Source of the DNA: Opitutia bacterium
Lineage (GTDB): Bacteria > Verrucomicrobiota > Verrucomicrobiia > Opitutales > Opitutaceae
DNA: 33,946 nucleotides
NCBI GenBank assembly: GCA_947461205.1
Contig: CANHJG010000047.1
Span: forward strand, 1 to 33,946
Direction: 5' to 3'
The translations under genes were made by a program, and so were the position numbers. Below, in pieces: positions 16,358 to 26,588 of this stretch. Each line of letters starts with the position of its first letter. Positions within the stretch are counted from its first letter, which is position 1. The notes beneath the pieces were generated by a model. The model did no database searches. It was given only the letters and a program-made list of their open reading frames with translations, and was not told where the DNA came from.

Positions 16358-19300
16358 ATGATCCGTCTGTTTCACCGAGCGATTTTTTCTGCCGCGTTTC
16401 TCTGCGCTCTTGGCGTCGGCGCCGCGGATGCGCCGGTTGATTTCGCCCGCGACATCCAACCGCTGCTCGCGAACCGATGCTACGATTGTCACGGGCCGGA
16501 GAAACCGAAGGGTGGCCTCCACCTCACGTCGCGGCTCCACGCCCTGCGCGGCGGCGAGTCGGGCGAGCCCTCATTCGCAGCCGGGGCGAGTGCGCAGAGT
16601 CTCCTGATCAAGCGCGTGCTGACGGCGGACGAAGACGATGTCATGCCGCAAAAGGGCGAGCGCCTCACGCCGGCCGAAATCGCGCTGTTACGCCGCTGGA
16701 TCGACGAGGGCGCCGTCTGGCCGGAAAACGTAAAACACTGGGCCTACGTGAAGCCGGTCCGCCCTGCACTCCCGCCGCTTCCGTCCGGCAAAGCCGCGTC
16801 GCTGCCGCTCAACGCCATCGACCGTTTCGTGTTCGCGCGGCTCGACAAGGAGCGCCTCAAGCCGTCGACCGCCGCCGATCCCGCGCGTTGGCTGCGCCGC
16901 GTGTCGCTCGATCTTATCGGACTGCCGCCGTCGCCCAACGAAGTCGCCGCCTTCCTCGCCGATGCGCCATCCGGCGAGCCCGCTTACGCCCGCGCCGTTG
17001 ATCGCCTGCTCGCGTCGCCGCACTACGGCGAACGCTGGGCGCGGCCCTGGCTCGACCTCGCGCGCTACGCCGATTCGCACGGGTTCCAACGCGACGATCT
17101 CCGCGACCTCTGGCCATATCGCGACTGGGTCGTCCGCGCGATGAACGCCGATCTGCCCTTCGACCAATTTACGGTGTGGCAACTCGCCGGTGATCTCCTG
17201 CCCGAGGCCCACCCACAGAAGAATCCCGATCCGCTGATCGCGACGGGTTTCCACCGCGCCACGCCCACGAATGTCGAAGCGGGCACCGATCAGGAAGAGG
17301 GCCGCGTCAACCAGGTCTTCGATCGTGTCAACACCACCGGCGCGGTCTGGCTCGGCACGACGCTCGAGTGCGCGCAGTGCCACAACCATAAATACGACCC
17401 CATCTCGCAGCGGGACTACTACCGGCTCTTCGCGTTCTTCAATAGCACCGAGCGCGAGACCGAGTTCGCCAACGCCAAGTCGCTCGCGACGCTCAAGTTC
17501 ACCGGCCCCTACCTGACGCTCCCGGTCGCTCCCACGGCGGTCGCGACCACCGCGGCGACTGAGCGCGCGACCCAAATCGAGTCGCGCCTCGCCGCCGCGA
17601 CCGTCCGCGCGCTCGCCGATTTCACCGCGTGGGAGAGCAATCTCGCCGCTTCGCTCGCCACCGCCGTGCAGACGCACCCGCTGGAGATCGCGGAATTTGC
17701 CTCCTCCGGCGAAGTCGAGTTTCGCCAGCTGCCGGACCACTCGCTCGTGATCGACAGCGCTCCGGAGCGCGAAACCTATGTCGTTACCGTGCGCACGAAA
17801 CTCACCGGCATCACCGGCTTCAAGCTGGAGGCGCTCACCGATCCGTCGCTGCCCGGCACGGGTCCCGGCCTCGGCGATGCGGCCCGGCCCAATTTCGTGC
17901 TCAACGGATTTCAGGTCACCGCCGCCCCCGCCGGCGGAACCGCCGCGCCGGTCAAGTTCGTGCGCGCCACCGCGTCGTTTTCTCAGGTAAAGTTCTCCGT
18001 CGAGAATCTGCTGCGGCCCGAGGTCAACCCGCGCGAGGGCTGGGCGATCAACCCGCAGTTTCGCCGCGATCATTGGGCGATCTTCGAGTCCGCCGCTCCG
18101 GTTGGTGACGCCGGCGGCACGACGTTGACGTTTCGCCTGACGCAGGAATTCGGAGCTTCGCGCATGATCGGCCGATTCCGGCTCTCGGCCCTCACCGGAC
18201 GGCTTGGCGGTGAAACCATCTCGGCCGAAATCGCCGCGATCATCACCACGCCCGCCGCGCAGCGCACGGCCGCGCAAGCGGCGAAATTGCGCGAGTATCG
18301 GCTCGCCCAAGACGCCGAGATCGTCGCGCTCCGGCGCGAAAAATCGGCCGTGGCGCCCGCCGCGCCGCCCGCCCCGCGCACCCTCGTGATGCGCGAACTC
18401 GCGCAACCCCGTGCCACTGCCTTGATGAAGCGCGGCAATTTCCTCGATCCCGGCGAATCCGTGCAACCGGGCACGCCCGAGGTGCTGCACACAGCGAGGT
18501 CCTCGTCTGCGCAACTGACGCGCCTCGACCTCGCGCGCTGGCTCGTCGATCCGGAAAACCCGCTCGTGGCCCGTGTGACCGTGAACCGCTGGTGGGCGGA
18601 ATTTTTCGGACGCGGACTCGTCGCCACACCGGAGGATTTTGGCGCGAAGGGCGAAGCGCCGACACATCCCGAGTTGCTCGATTGGCTCGCGGTCGAATTC
18701 GTTGAACGCGGTTGGAGCATGAAACAGCTTCACCGCCTGATTGCGCTGTCCGCGACCTACCGCCAGTCGTCGCGCGTCACGCCCGAGTTGCTCGCGCGGG
18801 ACGATCAGAACCGGCTGCTCGCGCGCGGTCCGCGTTTCCGTCTCGAAGCCGAAGCCATCCGCGACAACGCCCTCGCCGTCGCCGGTCTTTTGAGTCCGAA
18901 GCTCGGCGGCCCACCCGTCCGCCCGTTTCAGCCGGCCGGACTGTGGGACAATAAGGTCGGCGGAGACAGAGTGACCTATGATCTGAGCACCGGAGAAGAC
19001 GCTTATCGTCGCGGCCTCTACACGGTGTGGAAACGAAGTTCGCCGTATCCGAGCTTCGTGAACTTCGACGCAACGGCGCGCACCGCGTGCACCGTGCGCC
19101 GGTCGCGTTCCAATACGCCGCTGCAGGCGCTCACGCTGCTCAACGACCCCGTCTACGTCGAAGCGGCGCGTGCCCTCGCGGCGCGCGTCGTTCGCGAGTC
19201 TCCCGAGGCGACGGTGCCCGCGCGGATTCGCTACGCGTTTCAAGTTTGCCTCGCCCGCGCGCCGTCCGCCGTGGAGTCCGCCGCGCTCGAGCGTCTGCAC

Positions 19301-19396
19301 GCGCAGCAGGCGGCGGCGCATCCCGCAACCGAGACCGCCTGGCAGGCGGTCGCCCTCGCGCTGCTCAACCTCGATGAAATGATCACGAAGAACTGA
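16358..19396 (+). CDS. PSCyt1-DUF1549-DUF1553 cytochrome c-like protein, module A
   Basis: A 1012-aa exported protein with the architecture characteristic of Planctomycetes and Verrucomicrobia. A signal peptide (residues 1-24) is followed by a planctomycete-type cytochrome c domain with the heme-attachment motif CYDCH (41-45) and [12 protein letters not shown]1549 begins near 145 ([11 protein letters not shown]) and contains a second CxxCH, CAQCH at 338-342 within [11 protein letters not shown]. Residues about 440-610 form a beta-rich insert with carbohydrate-binding character ([23 protein letters not shown]). DUF1553 occupies about 720-990 ([22 protein letters not shown] cut across two strands, [22 protein letters not shown]). 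The enzymatic function of the family is unknown. Heme c attachment and a glycan-facing periplasmic role are inferred from the motifs and neighbours. The start is ATG 16358, where the signal peptide begins. It precedes a DUF1501 gene, its usual partner. Confidence 0.9.
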   Translation: MIRLFHRAIFSAAFLCALGVGAADAPVDFARDIQPLLANRCYDCHGPEKPKGGLHLTSRLHALRGGESGEPSFAAGASAQSLLIKRVLTADEDDVMPQKGERLTPAEIALLRRWIDEGAVWPENVKHWAYVKPVRPALPPLPSGKAASLPLNAIDRFVFARLDKERLKPSTAADPARWLRRVSLDLIGLPPSPNEVAAFLADAPSGEPAYARAVDRLLASPHYGERWARPWLDLARYADSHGFQRDDLRDLWPYRDWVVRAMNADLPFDQFTVWQLAGDLLPEAHPQKNPDPLIATGFHRATPTNVEAGTDQEEGRVNQVFDRVNTTGAVWLGTTLECAQCHNHKYDPISQRDYYRLFAFFNSTERETEFANAKSLATLKFTGPYLTLPVAPTAVATTAATERATQIESRLAAATVRALADFTAWESNLAASLATAVQTHPLEIAEFASSGEVEFRQLPDHSLVIDSAPERETYVVTVRTKLTGITGFKLEALTDPSLPGTGPGLGDAARPNFVLNGFQVTAAPAGGTAAPVKFVRATASFSQVKFSVENLLRPEVNPREGWAINPQFRRDHWAIFESAAPVGDAGGTTLTFRLTQEFGASRMIGRFRLSALTGRLGGETISAEIAAIITTPAAQRTAAQAAKLREYRLAQDAEIVALRREKSAVAPAAPPAPRTLVMRELAQPRATALMKRGNFLDPGESVQPGTPEVLHTARSSSAQLTRLDLARWLVDPENPLVARVTVNRWWAEFFGRGLVATPEDFGAKGEAPTHPELLDWLAVEFVERGWSMKQLHRLIALSATYRQSSRVTPELLARDDQNRLLARGPRFRLEAEAIRDNALAVAGLLSPKLGGPPVRPFQPAGLWDNKVGGDRVTYDLSTGEDAYRRGLYTVWKRSSPYPSFVNFDATARTACTVRRSRSNTPLQALTLLNDPVYVEAARALAARVVRESPEATVPARIRYAFQVCLARAPSAVESAALERLHAQQAAAHPATETAWQAVALALLNLDEMITKN

Positions 19397-19518
19397 GATG
19401 GAGAGATAGCGAGAAGGAGAGACGGAGCGAACCAACCATCGCCAGTTCACCTCCAGCGTCGCCGCACTTTCGCTCCCCTTCTCCCCCTCTCTCCATCTCT
19501 CATTCTCTCATTCTCTCC
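19397..19518. repeat. Purine/pyrimidine imperfect palindrome, copy A
   Basis: Right after the PSCyt stop, a purine-rich arm (19397-19430: blocks GATGGAGAGA, GAGAAGG and GGAGCGA) faces a pyrimidine-rich arm (19470-19500: TCGCTCC, CCTTCTC, TCTCTCCATC). Three blocks pair perfectly and one 5-nt insertion separates the inner two; the loop is about 39 nt. The right arm runs into a tandem repeat of the 8-mer TCTCTCAT (19496-19511, with a partial third unit). The transcript could fold into a long hairpin between the PSCyt and DUF1501 genes. A similar palindrome occurs inside the second PSCyt gene at 30478-30564, so this may be a mobile or repeated palindromic element. Confidence 0.6.
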
Positions 19519-19545
19519 TCGCACCCCCTTCTGCCCTCCGCCGTC

Positions 19546-20979
19546 ATGCCTCCGCTCGAATCCCACCTGCGCGCCGTCACCCGCCGCACTTTTCTCCAAC
19601 GCTCCAGTGTCGGCCTCGGGGCCGTGGCGCTCGGCTCGCTGCTCAACCAGAGTCTGTTTGCCGCGACCGCCGCGAATCCGCTCGCCCCCCGCGCGCCGCA
19701 TTTTCCCGCGCGCGCCAAGCGCGTCATCTATCTCCACATGGTCGGCGCGCCGTCCCAGCTCGACTTGTTCGACCACAAACCAGCCCTGCGCCCGCTCGAC
19801 GGCAAGCCGTGTCCGGATGAGTTTATCAAGGGCAAGCGCTTCGCATTTTTGCGCGGGCATCCGACGATCGGGGCGTCGCGCTACACGTTTGCCCGCCACG
19901 GCCGCAGCGGGGCGGAAATCTCCGAACTGCTGCCCCACCTCGCCACCGTGGCGGACGACATCGCGATCGTGAAATCCGTCCACACCGACGAGTTCAACCA
20001 CGCTCCCGCACAGCTTTTTCTCCACACCGGCTTCGGCCGCCCCGGGCGCCCGAGCGCGGGCTCGTGGGTCACCTACGGCCTCGGCTCCGAGAACTCCGAT
20101 CTGCCCGCCTACGTCGTGTTGCAATCCGGACCGCTCGCCGGCGCGGGCACAAGCCTGTGGTCGTCGGGCTTTTTGCCGAGTGTGCACCAAGGCGTGCAGT
20201 TTCGCGGCGGCGGCGAACCGGTCCTATTCCTCGATAATCCCAAAGGCCACTCCGCGACTGACCGTCGCCAGGTGCTCGACACCGTGCGCGCGCTCAACGA
20301 AGCCCAGCTCGCCGACACCGGCGATCCCGAGATCGCCACGCGCATCGAGCAATACGAGCTCGCGTATCGGATGCAGACCTCCGTGCCGGGCCTCATGGAT
20401 ATTTCACAGGAGTCGCGCGCCACGTTGGAGCTCTACGGCGCCGAGCCCGGCAAAGCCTCGTTTGCCAACAACTGCTTGCTCGCCCGCCGGCTCGTCGAGC
20501 GCGGGGTCCGCATGGTGCAACTCTACGATGCCGACTGGGATCATCACGGTGACCTCGGCACGCGCCTCCCGCGCAAGTGCCTGGATGTCGACCGCGGCAT
20601 GGCGGCGCTCGTGAAAGATCTGAAACAGCGCGGCCTTCTCGAGGATACGCTCGTGATCTGGGGCGGCGAATTCGGCCGCACACCGATGGCGCAGACCGAC
20701 TCGGGGGGCGGCGCCACCACCAAGGCCGGCCGCGACCATCACAAGGATGCGTTTACGATCTGGATGGCCGGCGGCGGGGTGAAACCCGGGATCACCTACG
20801 GCGCGACCGACGACCTCGGCTACCATATCGCCGAGAATCCCGTGCACGTGCACGACCTGAACGCGACGGTGCTTCATCTGCTCGGCCTGAATCACGAACG
20901 CCTGACGTATCGTTACCAAGGCCGCGATTTCCGCCTGACTGACGTGCACGGCAACCTTGTCAAAGGATTGCTCGCCTGA
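19546..20979 (+). CDS. Tat-exported DUF1501 protein, module A
   Basis: A 477-aa protein of the DUF1501 family. A twin-arginine signal is clear: [15 protein letters not shown] (Arg13-Arg14) followed by a hydrophobic stretch to about residue 41, then [15 protein letters not shown], typical of the family. Conserved blocks are [16 protein letters not shown] (about 64-79), WDHHGD (331-336), GGEFGRTP (373-380), GRDHH (395-399) and [16 protein letters not shown] (about 433-448). The Asp/His-rich blocks look like metal ligands; as I recall, DUF1501 is grouped with the alkaline phosphatase/sulfatase superfamily, so a hydrolase role is plausible but unproven. It follows the PSCyt gene, its habitual neighbour in PVC bacteria, separated by palindrome A, and precedes the heme-binding dehydrogenase by 5 bp. 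Export as a folded protein suggests metal or cofactor loading in the cytoplasm. Confidence 0.92.
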   Translation: MPPLESHLRAVTRRTFLQRSSVGLGAVALGSLLNQSLFAATAANPLAPRAPHFPARAKRVIYLHMVGAPSQLDLFDHKPALRPLDGKPCPDEFIKGKRFAFLRGHPTIGASRYTFARHGRSGAEISELLPHLATVADDIAIVKSVHTDEFNHAPAQLFLHTGFGRPGRPSAGSWVTYGLGSENSDLPAYVVLQSGPLAGAGTSLWSSGFLPSVHQGVQFRGGGEPVLFLDNPKGHSATDRRQVLDTVRALNEAQLADTGDPEIATRIEQYELAYRMQTSVPGLMDISQESRATLELYGAEPGKASFANNCLLARRLVERGVRMVQLYDADWDHHGDLGTRLPRKCLDVDRGMAALVKDLKQRGLLEDTLVIWGGEFGRTPMAQTDSGGGATTKAGRDHHKDAFTIWMAGGGVKPGITYGATDDLGYHIAENPVHVHDLNATVLHLLGLNHERLTYRYQGRDFRLTDVHGNLVKGLLA

Positions 20980-20984
20980 CCCGG

Positions 20985-23441
20985 ATGATCTCTCGCCGCC
21001 GTTCGCGCGCCCATCGCATCCTCGTTGTCATCGCGACCCTCCTCGCGCTGCCCGCCGCCCGCGCCGCGGACGCCACGAAGATCGCACCCGGTTTCACGGT
21101 GGAAAAAATCTACGCCGTCCCGCGCGAATCCCAAGGCTCCTGGGTCGCGCTCGCGCCCGATGGCGCGGGCGGTCTCCTCGCCTCCGATCAATACGGCCCG
21201 CTCTATCGCTTCACACTGCCGCGCAAAGCCGGCGACGCCGCGACGGCGCGCAAACTTTCAGTGCCCATCGGCGGCGTGCACGGTCTCACTTGGGTGGGAC
21301 GCGACCTCTACGCCGTAGCCGCACAAAAGTCCGTCCATCCGACCGGCCTCTATCGCCTGCGCGCCACGGACCGCGACGGCGAACTCGACCACGTCGAACT
21401 GCTCCAAGCCCTCGAGGGTGATGGCGAACACGGCCCGCACGCCGTCATGCCTTCGCCCGACGGCCGGTCGCTCTTTGTTCTCGCGGGCAACGCCACCAAG
21501 CTCCCGCCTCTCACGCGCTCGCGCGTGCCGCAGCTCTGGCGCGACGACGCCCTGCTGCCGCCCTTGCCCACCATCATCGGCAGCGAAACAAAAGGTCGCC
21601 TCGGCGGCGGTTGGATCTGCCGCACAGATCTCGACGGTCGCAGCTGGGAACTCGTCGCCGGCGGTCTCCGCAACGCCTACGCGCTCGCTGTCGATCGGCG
21701 TGGCGAACTCTTCACCTTCGACTCGGACACGGAATTTGAAATCAACCTCCCGTGGTATCGACCCACCCGCGTATTGCATGCCGTGAGCGGGGCCGATTTC
21801 GGCTGGCGCGGCGGCATCTTCAAAGTGGGCGAAACCGCGCCCGACGGCTGGCCCGCCGTGTTGCCGCTCGGCCTCGGTTCGCCCACGGCCGTGCTGTTCC
21901 CGCGCGACGCGAAAATCCCCGCCAAATATCGCGACGCCCTCTGGGTCGCCGACTGGAGCTACGGCCGCATCCTCGCGCTGCATCTCAACCCCGCCGGGGC
22001 GACCTTCCGCGCCACGCCGGAGCCGATTCTGACCAGCGTGCCGTTGCCCGTCACCGCGCTCTGCGTGAACCCGGCGGACGGCGCGCTCTATTTCGCCACC
22101 GGCGGCCGCCGCACGCAGTCGGCCATCTATCGGCTCACCTGGACCGGCGATCCGGCGCTCGCCGCGCAGCCGGACCTTCCGCTCGCCGCCACTCCGCCCG
22201 AGGTTGCGTTGCGCGACGCGCTCGGGGATTTTCACGGCCGCACCGACCCCGCCGCCCTCGCCACCGCTTGGCCCGCCCTCGCACACCCTGATCCGCTCGT
22301 GCGGCGCGCCGCCCGCACCGCCCTCGAAGCGCAACCCGTCGCGACGTGGAGCGAGCGCGCCCTCGCCGAAACCTCGCCCCGCGCCGCCCTCGCCGCCCTG
22401 CTCGCGCTCGCCCGGAGCGACGCCGCGGCGCACCAGACAAAAATCCTCGCCGCCCTCCAGCGTCACTTCACCCCCGCGCTCGACCCCGCCCTGCGCGACG
22501 AAGCCCTCCGCCTCCTCACGCTCGCCTTGATTCGCGGCGGCGAAATCCCCCCCGCGCAACGCGACATCTGGGCCGCCCGGCTGGCGCCGCTTTTCCCCGC
22601 CGCGAATCCCGCCCGTGACGCAATTCTCCTCGAACTGCTCCTTTTTCTCCGCGCTCCCGACGCCGTCGCCCGCGGATTCACCGCCCTCGCGGGCGCAGTC
22701 ACCCACGAAGCCCAACTCGACCTCGTCCGCTCGCTCCGGGCCCGTCTCGCCGAGTGGACGCCCGCGCAACGCACCCACTACCTTACGTGGCTGCACGGCA
22801 CCGGCGATTGGCGCGGCGGCGCCAGCTTCACGTTGCTCTTGAAGGAACTCCGCCGGGAGGCCGTCGCCTCTGCACCCGAGGCCGACCGCGCAGCGCTGGA
22901 AAAATCCCTCGCCGCCACGCTCGCCTCCGCCCGCCTCGGCGCGCCCACCGCCGGGCGCCCACCCACCCACCCTTGGACCGTCGCGGAACTGACGGCGGTG
23001 GTCGCCCGCGCTCCCGACGCCCGCGATCCGGCCCGCGGGCGGCGCGTGTTTGCCGCCGCCGGCTGCTTCGCCTGCCACACCTGCAACGGCGAAGGCGGCT
23101 CCCTCGGCCCCGACCTCGCGGCCGCCGCCTCTCGCTTGGCCCCGAGCGATCTCCTCGAAGCCATCGTCGAACCGAGCCGCGAGATCTCCGACCAATACGG
23201 CACCTCGGAGATCGCCCTGCGCGACGGTCGCCGCCTTTCGGGCCGTATCATCAACTACACGGAACAAGGCCTCGTCCTCGCGGAAAACCTTTTCGACCCG
23301 GCGCAGGGCGTGCGGCTCAAAGAATCCGACATCGTGTCCATCGTGCCTTCGAAAATCTCCCTCATGCCTCCCGGCTTGTTGGACCCTTTCTCCGCCGACG
23401 AAATTCTCGACCTCCTCGCGTTCCTCCGGAGTTCGCCGTAA
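20985..23441 (+). CDS. PVC-type heme-binding membrane-bound dehydrogenase
   Basis: An 818-aa exported protein. A basic N-terminus and hydrophobic segment (RILVVIATLLALPAARA) give a signal peptide of about 27 residues. Residues about 30-385 form a six-bladed-propeller-like domain resembling sugar/sorbosone dehydrogenases (GSWVALAPDGAGGLLASDQYGPLYRF cut at the strand turns; FGWRGGIFKVGE; ALWVADWSYGRILAL). About 395-640 is Ala/Leu-rich helical repeat sequence of HEAT type. The C-terminal about 130 residues are the Pirellula/Verrucomicrobium heme-binding domain, with CFACH (694-698), GSLGPDL and a late Met (LMPPGLLDPF) as possible axial ligand. Cys700 is an extra cysteine beside the heme motif. 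It likely passes electrons from oxidation of a sugar or aldehyde to a heme chain; no cofactor can be proven. It starts 5 bp after the DUF1501 stop. Confidence 0.85.
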   Translation: MISRRRSRAHRILVVIATLLALPAARAADATKIAPGFTVEKIYAVPRESQGSWVALAPDGAGGLLASDQYGPLYRFTLPRKAGDAATARKLSVPIGGVHGLTWVGRDLYAVAAQKSVHPTGLYRLRATDRDGELDHVELLQALEGDGEHGPHAVMPSPDGRSLFVLAGNATKLPPLTRSRVPQLWRDDALLPPLPTIIGSETKGRLGGGWICRTDLDGRSWELVAGGLRNAYALAVDRRGELFTFDSDTEFEINLPWYRPTRVLHAVSGADFGWRGGIFKVGETAPDGWPAVLPLGLGSPTAVLFPRDAKIPAKYRDALWVADWSYGRILALHLNPAGATFRATPEPILTSVPLPVTALCVNPADGALYFATGGRRTQSAIYRLTWTGDPALAAQPDLPLAATPPEVALRDALGDFHGRTDPAALATAWPALAHPDPLVRRAARTALEAQPVATWSERALAETSPRAALAALLALARSDAAAHQTKILAALQRHFTPALDPALRDEALRLLTLALIRGGEIPPAQRDIWAARLAPLFPAANPARDAILLELLLFLRAPDAVARGFTALAGAVTHEAQLDLVRSLRARLAEWTPAQRTHYLTWLHGTGDWRGGASFTLLLKELRREAVASAPEADRAALEKSLAATLASARLGAPTAGRPPTHPWTVAELTAVVARAPDARDPARGRRVFAAAGCFACHTCNGEGGSLGPDLAAAASRLAPSDLLEAIVEPSREISDQYGTSEIALRDGRRLSGRIINYTEQGLVLAENLFDPAQGVRLKESDIVSIVPSKISLMPPGLLDPFSADEILDLLAFLRSSP

Positions 23442-23443
23442 CG

Positions 23444-23495
23444 CCGAAACACCGTGTCCGCCCGCCGTCCGATCCGCCCTCGCGCGCCGTTTCGG
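23444..23495. terminator. Weak inverted repeat between convergent genes
   Basis: In the 63-bp gap between the dehydrogenase and the convergent TonB-dependent receptor, CCGAAAC (23444-23450) pairs with GTTTCGG (23489-23495) over a 38-nt GC-rich loop. Its position suits a shared terminator, but the loop is long and T runs are missing, so it is only a candidate. Confidence 0.2.
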
Positions 23496-23504
23496 ATCCC
23501 AACT

Positions 23505-26500
23505 TCAAAACGAATAGGTCGTCGTGAACTTCACCTCGCGCGGGGCCACGAGGTCGTAGCGGCTGTAGGCGAGGCCGCGACCGCTGCCGGGCAGCACAAA
23601 ACCGTCGGGCGCACCGGTGCCCGTCGCGATGCGTACGGGGATGATCTCCGTTTTGTTGAGCAGATTGGAAACGTTGACCTGAAAACGCACGCGGCCCGGC
23701 AGGCGCCCGATCGTGCACGAGTAAGCCACCATTGCTTCGGCGGAAGAAATTTCCTTGCCGGTGATCTCGCGCCCGGCGGCGTTGGCGCCGATGATGTTAG
23801 CGCTGCGCCAGTAGCCGCCGCCGCCAACCGTAAGGCCCTTGAGGCGGCCCGTTTTGAAATCGTAAGCCGTGAACACACTCGCCTTGTGCGGGCGCACGCC
23901 CCAGCGCTTTTCGTTTTCCTCCTTCGTGTCGCTGAGCGTCTCCGTGAAATTGAAGATCTCCTGTGCGACCGTGGTGCCAGCGGTGGCGGTGTTGAGGATC
24001 GAGGGGTTGGCCGCCGGCGTCATCGCACCGAGTTCGATCCATTTCGCAATAGTGCCGCCGGGTAGATACGCGCTCGGATCGATCACGTAGCGGCCCGTGG
24101 CATCCTGCCGCACGCCTTGCACGAGGCGCACGCTGTTGGCGGCGGGCTTGAGGCCATACCAATCCACCATTTCGTTGCCGAGGCGCGTGCGGAGCGAGTC
24201 GGTGTAGGAATAGTTGAGCAACAACCGCCACGAGCGCGTGAGGTTGGCCGTGATGCGCGCCTCGTAGCCGCTCGAGACGAAGTCGGACGACACGGCGTTG
24301 GCCGGCGGCGTGTAGGCGCGGTAGAGCGCGGCCCAGTCGGCCGCGGAAATGGGGCGACCGGTGCCCGCGAGCACGGTGGCGAAGGCGTCCATCACGCGCG
24401 TATTGAGACCGGGCGCGCCAGCGATGCCGCTCGAGGTGATGCGTCCCTGCTCCTCCGCCTCGAAATACACGAGGCGCGCACTCAGGCGGCCGCCGAGCAC
24501 ATCGAGACCGATGCCGTAGTCCTCGCCGCGGCCGTGGGAGAGCGGTGCGAGGTTGCCGAGCGGAAACACCGTGCGCGCGAGCGGCGGCACCCCGACATTC
24601 GACGACTGGTTGGCGATGAGCGAAAACCAGTCGGTGACGTGGAAGACGGCACCGAGCGTGCGGGTGTTGGCGTTGACGTGCGTGACCGTGGCTTTCGCCG
24701 GATCGCGATCGGGGCGGTCACCAATGGCAGGATCGGTGTAATAGCCGAACTGGTTTACGGTCACGCGATCGGTGCGGTAGCCAAACGTCGTCACCAAGCG
24801 ATCACGCCAGAAGTAGCTTTGCAGGACGGCGAGACCGCTGTCGGTGTCCTGCCGCATGCCGCTGTTGTTGGCGCCGGCAGCATCGTTGGCGAACGCGAGT
24901 GCGTAGGCGCGACCACCAAAATTGAAAGACGTGGGGAGGCGGCGCCAATCGCCCGCGCGATAGGAGGTCGGGTTGCCCTCGGTGAAATAGTTGCGCACGG
25001 CGACGCGGTTGTTGGCGTTGCTCGCCAAGGCCCCGAACGGACTGCCGACGAGCGAGAGCCAGGAAAGCTCATTGGTATCCGTTTGCGCCGAAGTGGACGC
25101 GGCGACAGCGACGCGGTGGCGGCCAAGCCATTTGCGCTCCGGCTCGAAGGCATAGGTAGCCGAAACGCGCGACTCGCGGTATTCGCCAAAATGGATGTCA
25201 CCACGCCAGTTTCCTTCGACGTAGAGCTGACCGGCGAAGGGATTGGCCGGGCCGTTGAGGCCGAGTGTGCGGTTGGGCTCGCCGCGGAAGGTGGGGTCGT
25301 TGCCGACGAGCGTGCGCGTCGTGAGCGTCGTGCGCTGGAGGTGGTGGGCGAGGTTGAAACTGAGTTTGCGCGTGGGCTGCCAGTCGGCGGAGAGCGTGTA
25401 GTTGTGCAGGCGTTGTTCGCGCAGCGAGCCGGGGCCGCCGGCGTTGCCGCGCTTCGGGTTGAAGGTCGGATCGGTCATGATGAGCGCGGAGGTGGTGCGT
25501 CCCGGCGTGCCGTCGGGCCCGCGCACGGCGGCGTTGTTGTAGGTGCCGGTGAGGTAGGTGCCGATCGCGTCGAAGATGGTGCCATCGTTTTCGATGAAGG
25601 TCGCACGGCGATTCTGGCCGCCGCTCGTGCCGTTGCGCGCGGTGATGCCCAGCGCGGTCATGGCCGCAGTGGGCGCCACGGTCGTGGGCGCGACCGTGAC
25701 GGCGCTCACGCCGCGGGCATTGCGGTTGTCATACCACGCAAGCATCTCATCGACGGCCGGGAGCGACTTGATGACGGCCCCCTGATCGCGGCCGGTCTCG
25801 CCCATCACCTGCAGGGTCACCGTCCGCGTCGGGCGCGCCGTGACTGAGGCGAAGAGCCGGTTCTTGTCCTGAAAATCGAACTGTCGCCAGCCGCCGTTTT
25901 CCTGGTGCAGCGCGGCGAGGGAGAGCGCGAGGCGGTCCTTCACGAGCACGCGGTTGACATCGAGTTCGGAGCGACTCCGCTCCCAAGAGCCGAAGCCGTA
26001 GCGAAGGTTGGCGCTGCTGCGATGTGTCGCGGCGGTCTTCGATGATTGGTTGAGCACGCCGCCCGGCGCGCCGACGCCAAAGAGCAGGGAGTTGGCGCCG
26101 CGCGTGTCGTCAAACCGCCCGACGCGGTAGGGATCCATGTTCGTGATGCTCGTGAAATAATCCATGCCCTGGCTCGCCGCGAGACCGCGGACCATCGTGC
26201 GGTTGAGGAGATTCTCGCCGCTGATCGACGGGTTCTGGCCGGGCTGGCCGGGCTGCCACGCATTGGTGTCCATCTCGGAATTCACCGTGTAGTTGAGCAA
26301 CCCCGAGAGATCGGTGATCGCGAGGTCGTCGAGGAATTCTTTGGTGAATACCGACACCGAGCCGGCGGTGTCGCGCAGGCGGGCGTTGAGGCGCGAGCCG
26401 GCCAAGGTGTTTTCTGCGGCGTAGCCGGTGTCGCGCGAGGTATCGACCGTGAAGGGGCTTAGCTCGACCACGGGTGCCGGTGCCGGGGTCGGCGCAGGCG

Positions 26501-26588
26501 CGCTCGGCGCCACCTGGGCAACGGCGGGAACGGCGCCGAGCAGGGCGAAAACCAGCGGGATGATGGCAACACGGGGACTTGTTTTCAT
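23505..26588 (-). CDS. TonB-dependent outer-membrane receptor, second copy
   Basis: A 1027-aa TonB-dependent receptor on the opposite strand. A signal peptide (MKTSPRVAIIPLVFALLGAVPAVAQ cut near residue 25) is followed by a Pro/Ala spacer and VELSPFTVDTSRDTGY (41-56), matching the motif of the other receptor at 13 of 16 positions. The plug shows TLAGSRLNARLRDTAGSVSVFTKEFLDDL across residues 61-89 and then MVRGL and GAPGGVLNQSSK. The barrel ends with FTTTYSF, a C-terminal aromatic residue typical for outer-membrane insertion. An in-frame extension to 26657 precedes the signal peptide and is rejected. Apart from the N-terminal motif and plug, the barrel is not obviously similar to the first receptor, so a different ligand is likely. 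It is divergent from the two-sulfatase/PSCyt/DUF1501 module and converges on the dehydrogenase gene. Confidence 0.93.
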   Translation of the reverse strand: MKTSPRVAIIPLVFALLGAVPAVAQVAPSAPAPTPAPAPVVELSPFTVDTSRDTGYAAENTLAGSRLNARLRDTAGSVSVFTKEFLDDLAITDLSGLLNYTVNSEMDTNAWQPGQPGQNPSISGENLLNRTMVRGLAASQGMDYFTSITNMDPYRVGRFDDTRGANSLLFGVGAPGGVLNQSSKTAATHRSSANLRYGFGSWERSRSELDVNRVLVKDRLALSLAALHQENGGWRQFDFQDKNRLFASVTARPTRTVTLQVMGETGRDQGAVIKSLPAVDEMLAWYDNRNARGVSAVTVAPTTVAPTAAMTALGITARNGTSGGQNRRATFIENDGTIFDAIGTYLTGTYNNAAVRGPDGTPGRTTSALIMTDPTFNPKRGNAGGPGSLREQRLHNYTLSADWQPTRKLSFNLAHHLQRTTLTTRTLVGNDPTFRGEPNRTLGLNGPANPFAGQLYVEGNWRGDIHFGEYRESRVSATYAFEPERKWLGRHRVAVAASTSAQTDTNELSWLSLVGSPFGALASNANNRVAVRNYFTEGNPTSYRAGDWRRLPTSFNFGGRAYALAFANDAAGANNSGMRQDTDSGLAVLQSYFWRDRLVTTFGYRTDRVTVNQFGYYTDPAIGDRPDRDPAKATVTHVNANTRTLGAVFHVTDWFSLIANQSSNVGVPPLARTVFPLGNLAPLSHGRGEDYGIGLDVLGGRLSARLVYFEAEEQGRITSSGIAGAPGLNTRVMDAFATVLAGTGRPISAADWAALYRAYTPPANAVSSDFVSSGYEARITANLTRSWRLLLNYSYTDSLRTRLGNEMVDWYGLKPAANSVRLVQGVRQDATGRYVIDPSAYLPGGTIAKWIELGAMTPAANPSILNTATAGTTVAQEIFNFTETLSDTKEENEKRWGVRPHKASVFTAYDFKTGRLKGLTVGGGGYWRSANIIGANAAGREITGKEISSAEAMVAYSCTIGRLPGRVRFQVNVSNLLNKTEIIPVRIATGTGAPDGFVLPGSGRGLAYSRYDLVAPREVKFTTTYSF

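Noticed and set aside
16688-19450. 920-aa minus-strand open frame opposite the first PSCyt gene
   Set aside because: Composition is Arg/Gly/Glu-rich with no domain, and the plus strand encodes a recognisable three-domain protein with signal peptide and heme motifs. Antisense open frames are common in DNA with high GC at third codon positions.
19496-19518. Tandem TCTCTCAT repeat considered as CRISPR or phase-variation tract
   Set aside because: Fewer than three complete 8-bp units, no spacers, and not inside a coding start region; better explained as part of the palindrome's pyrimidine arm.
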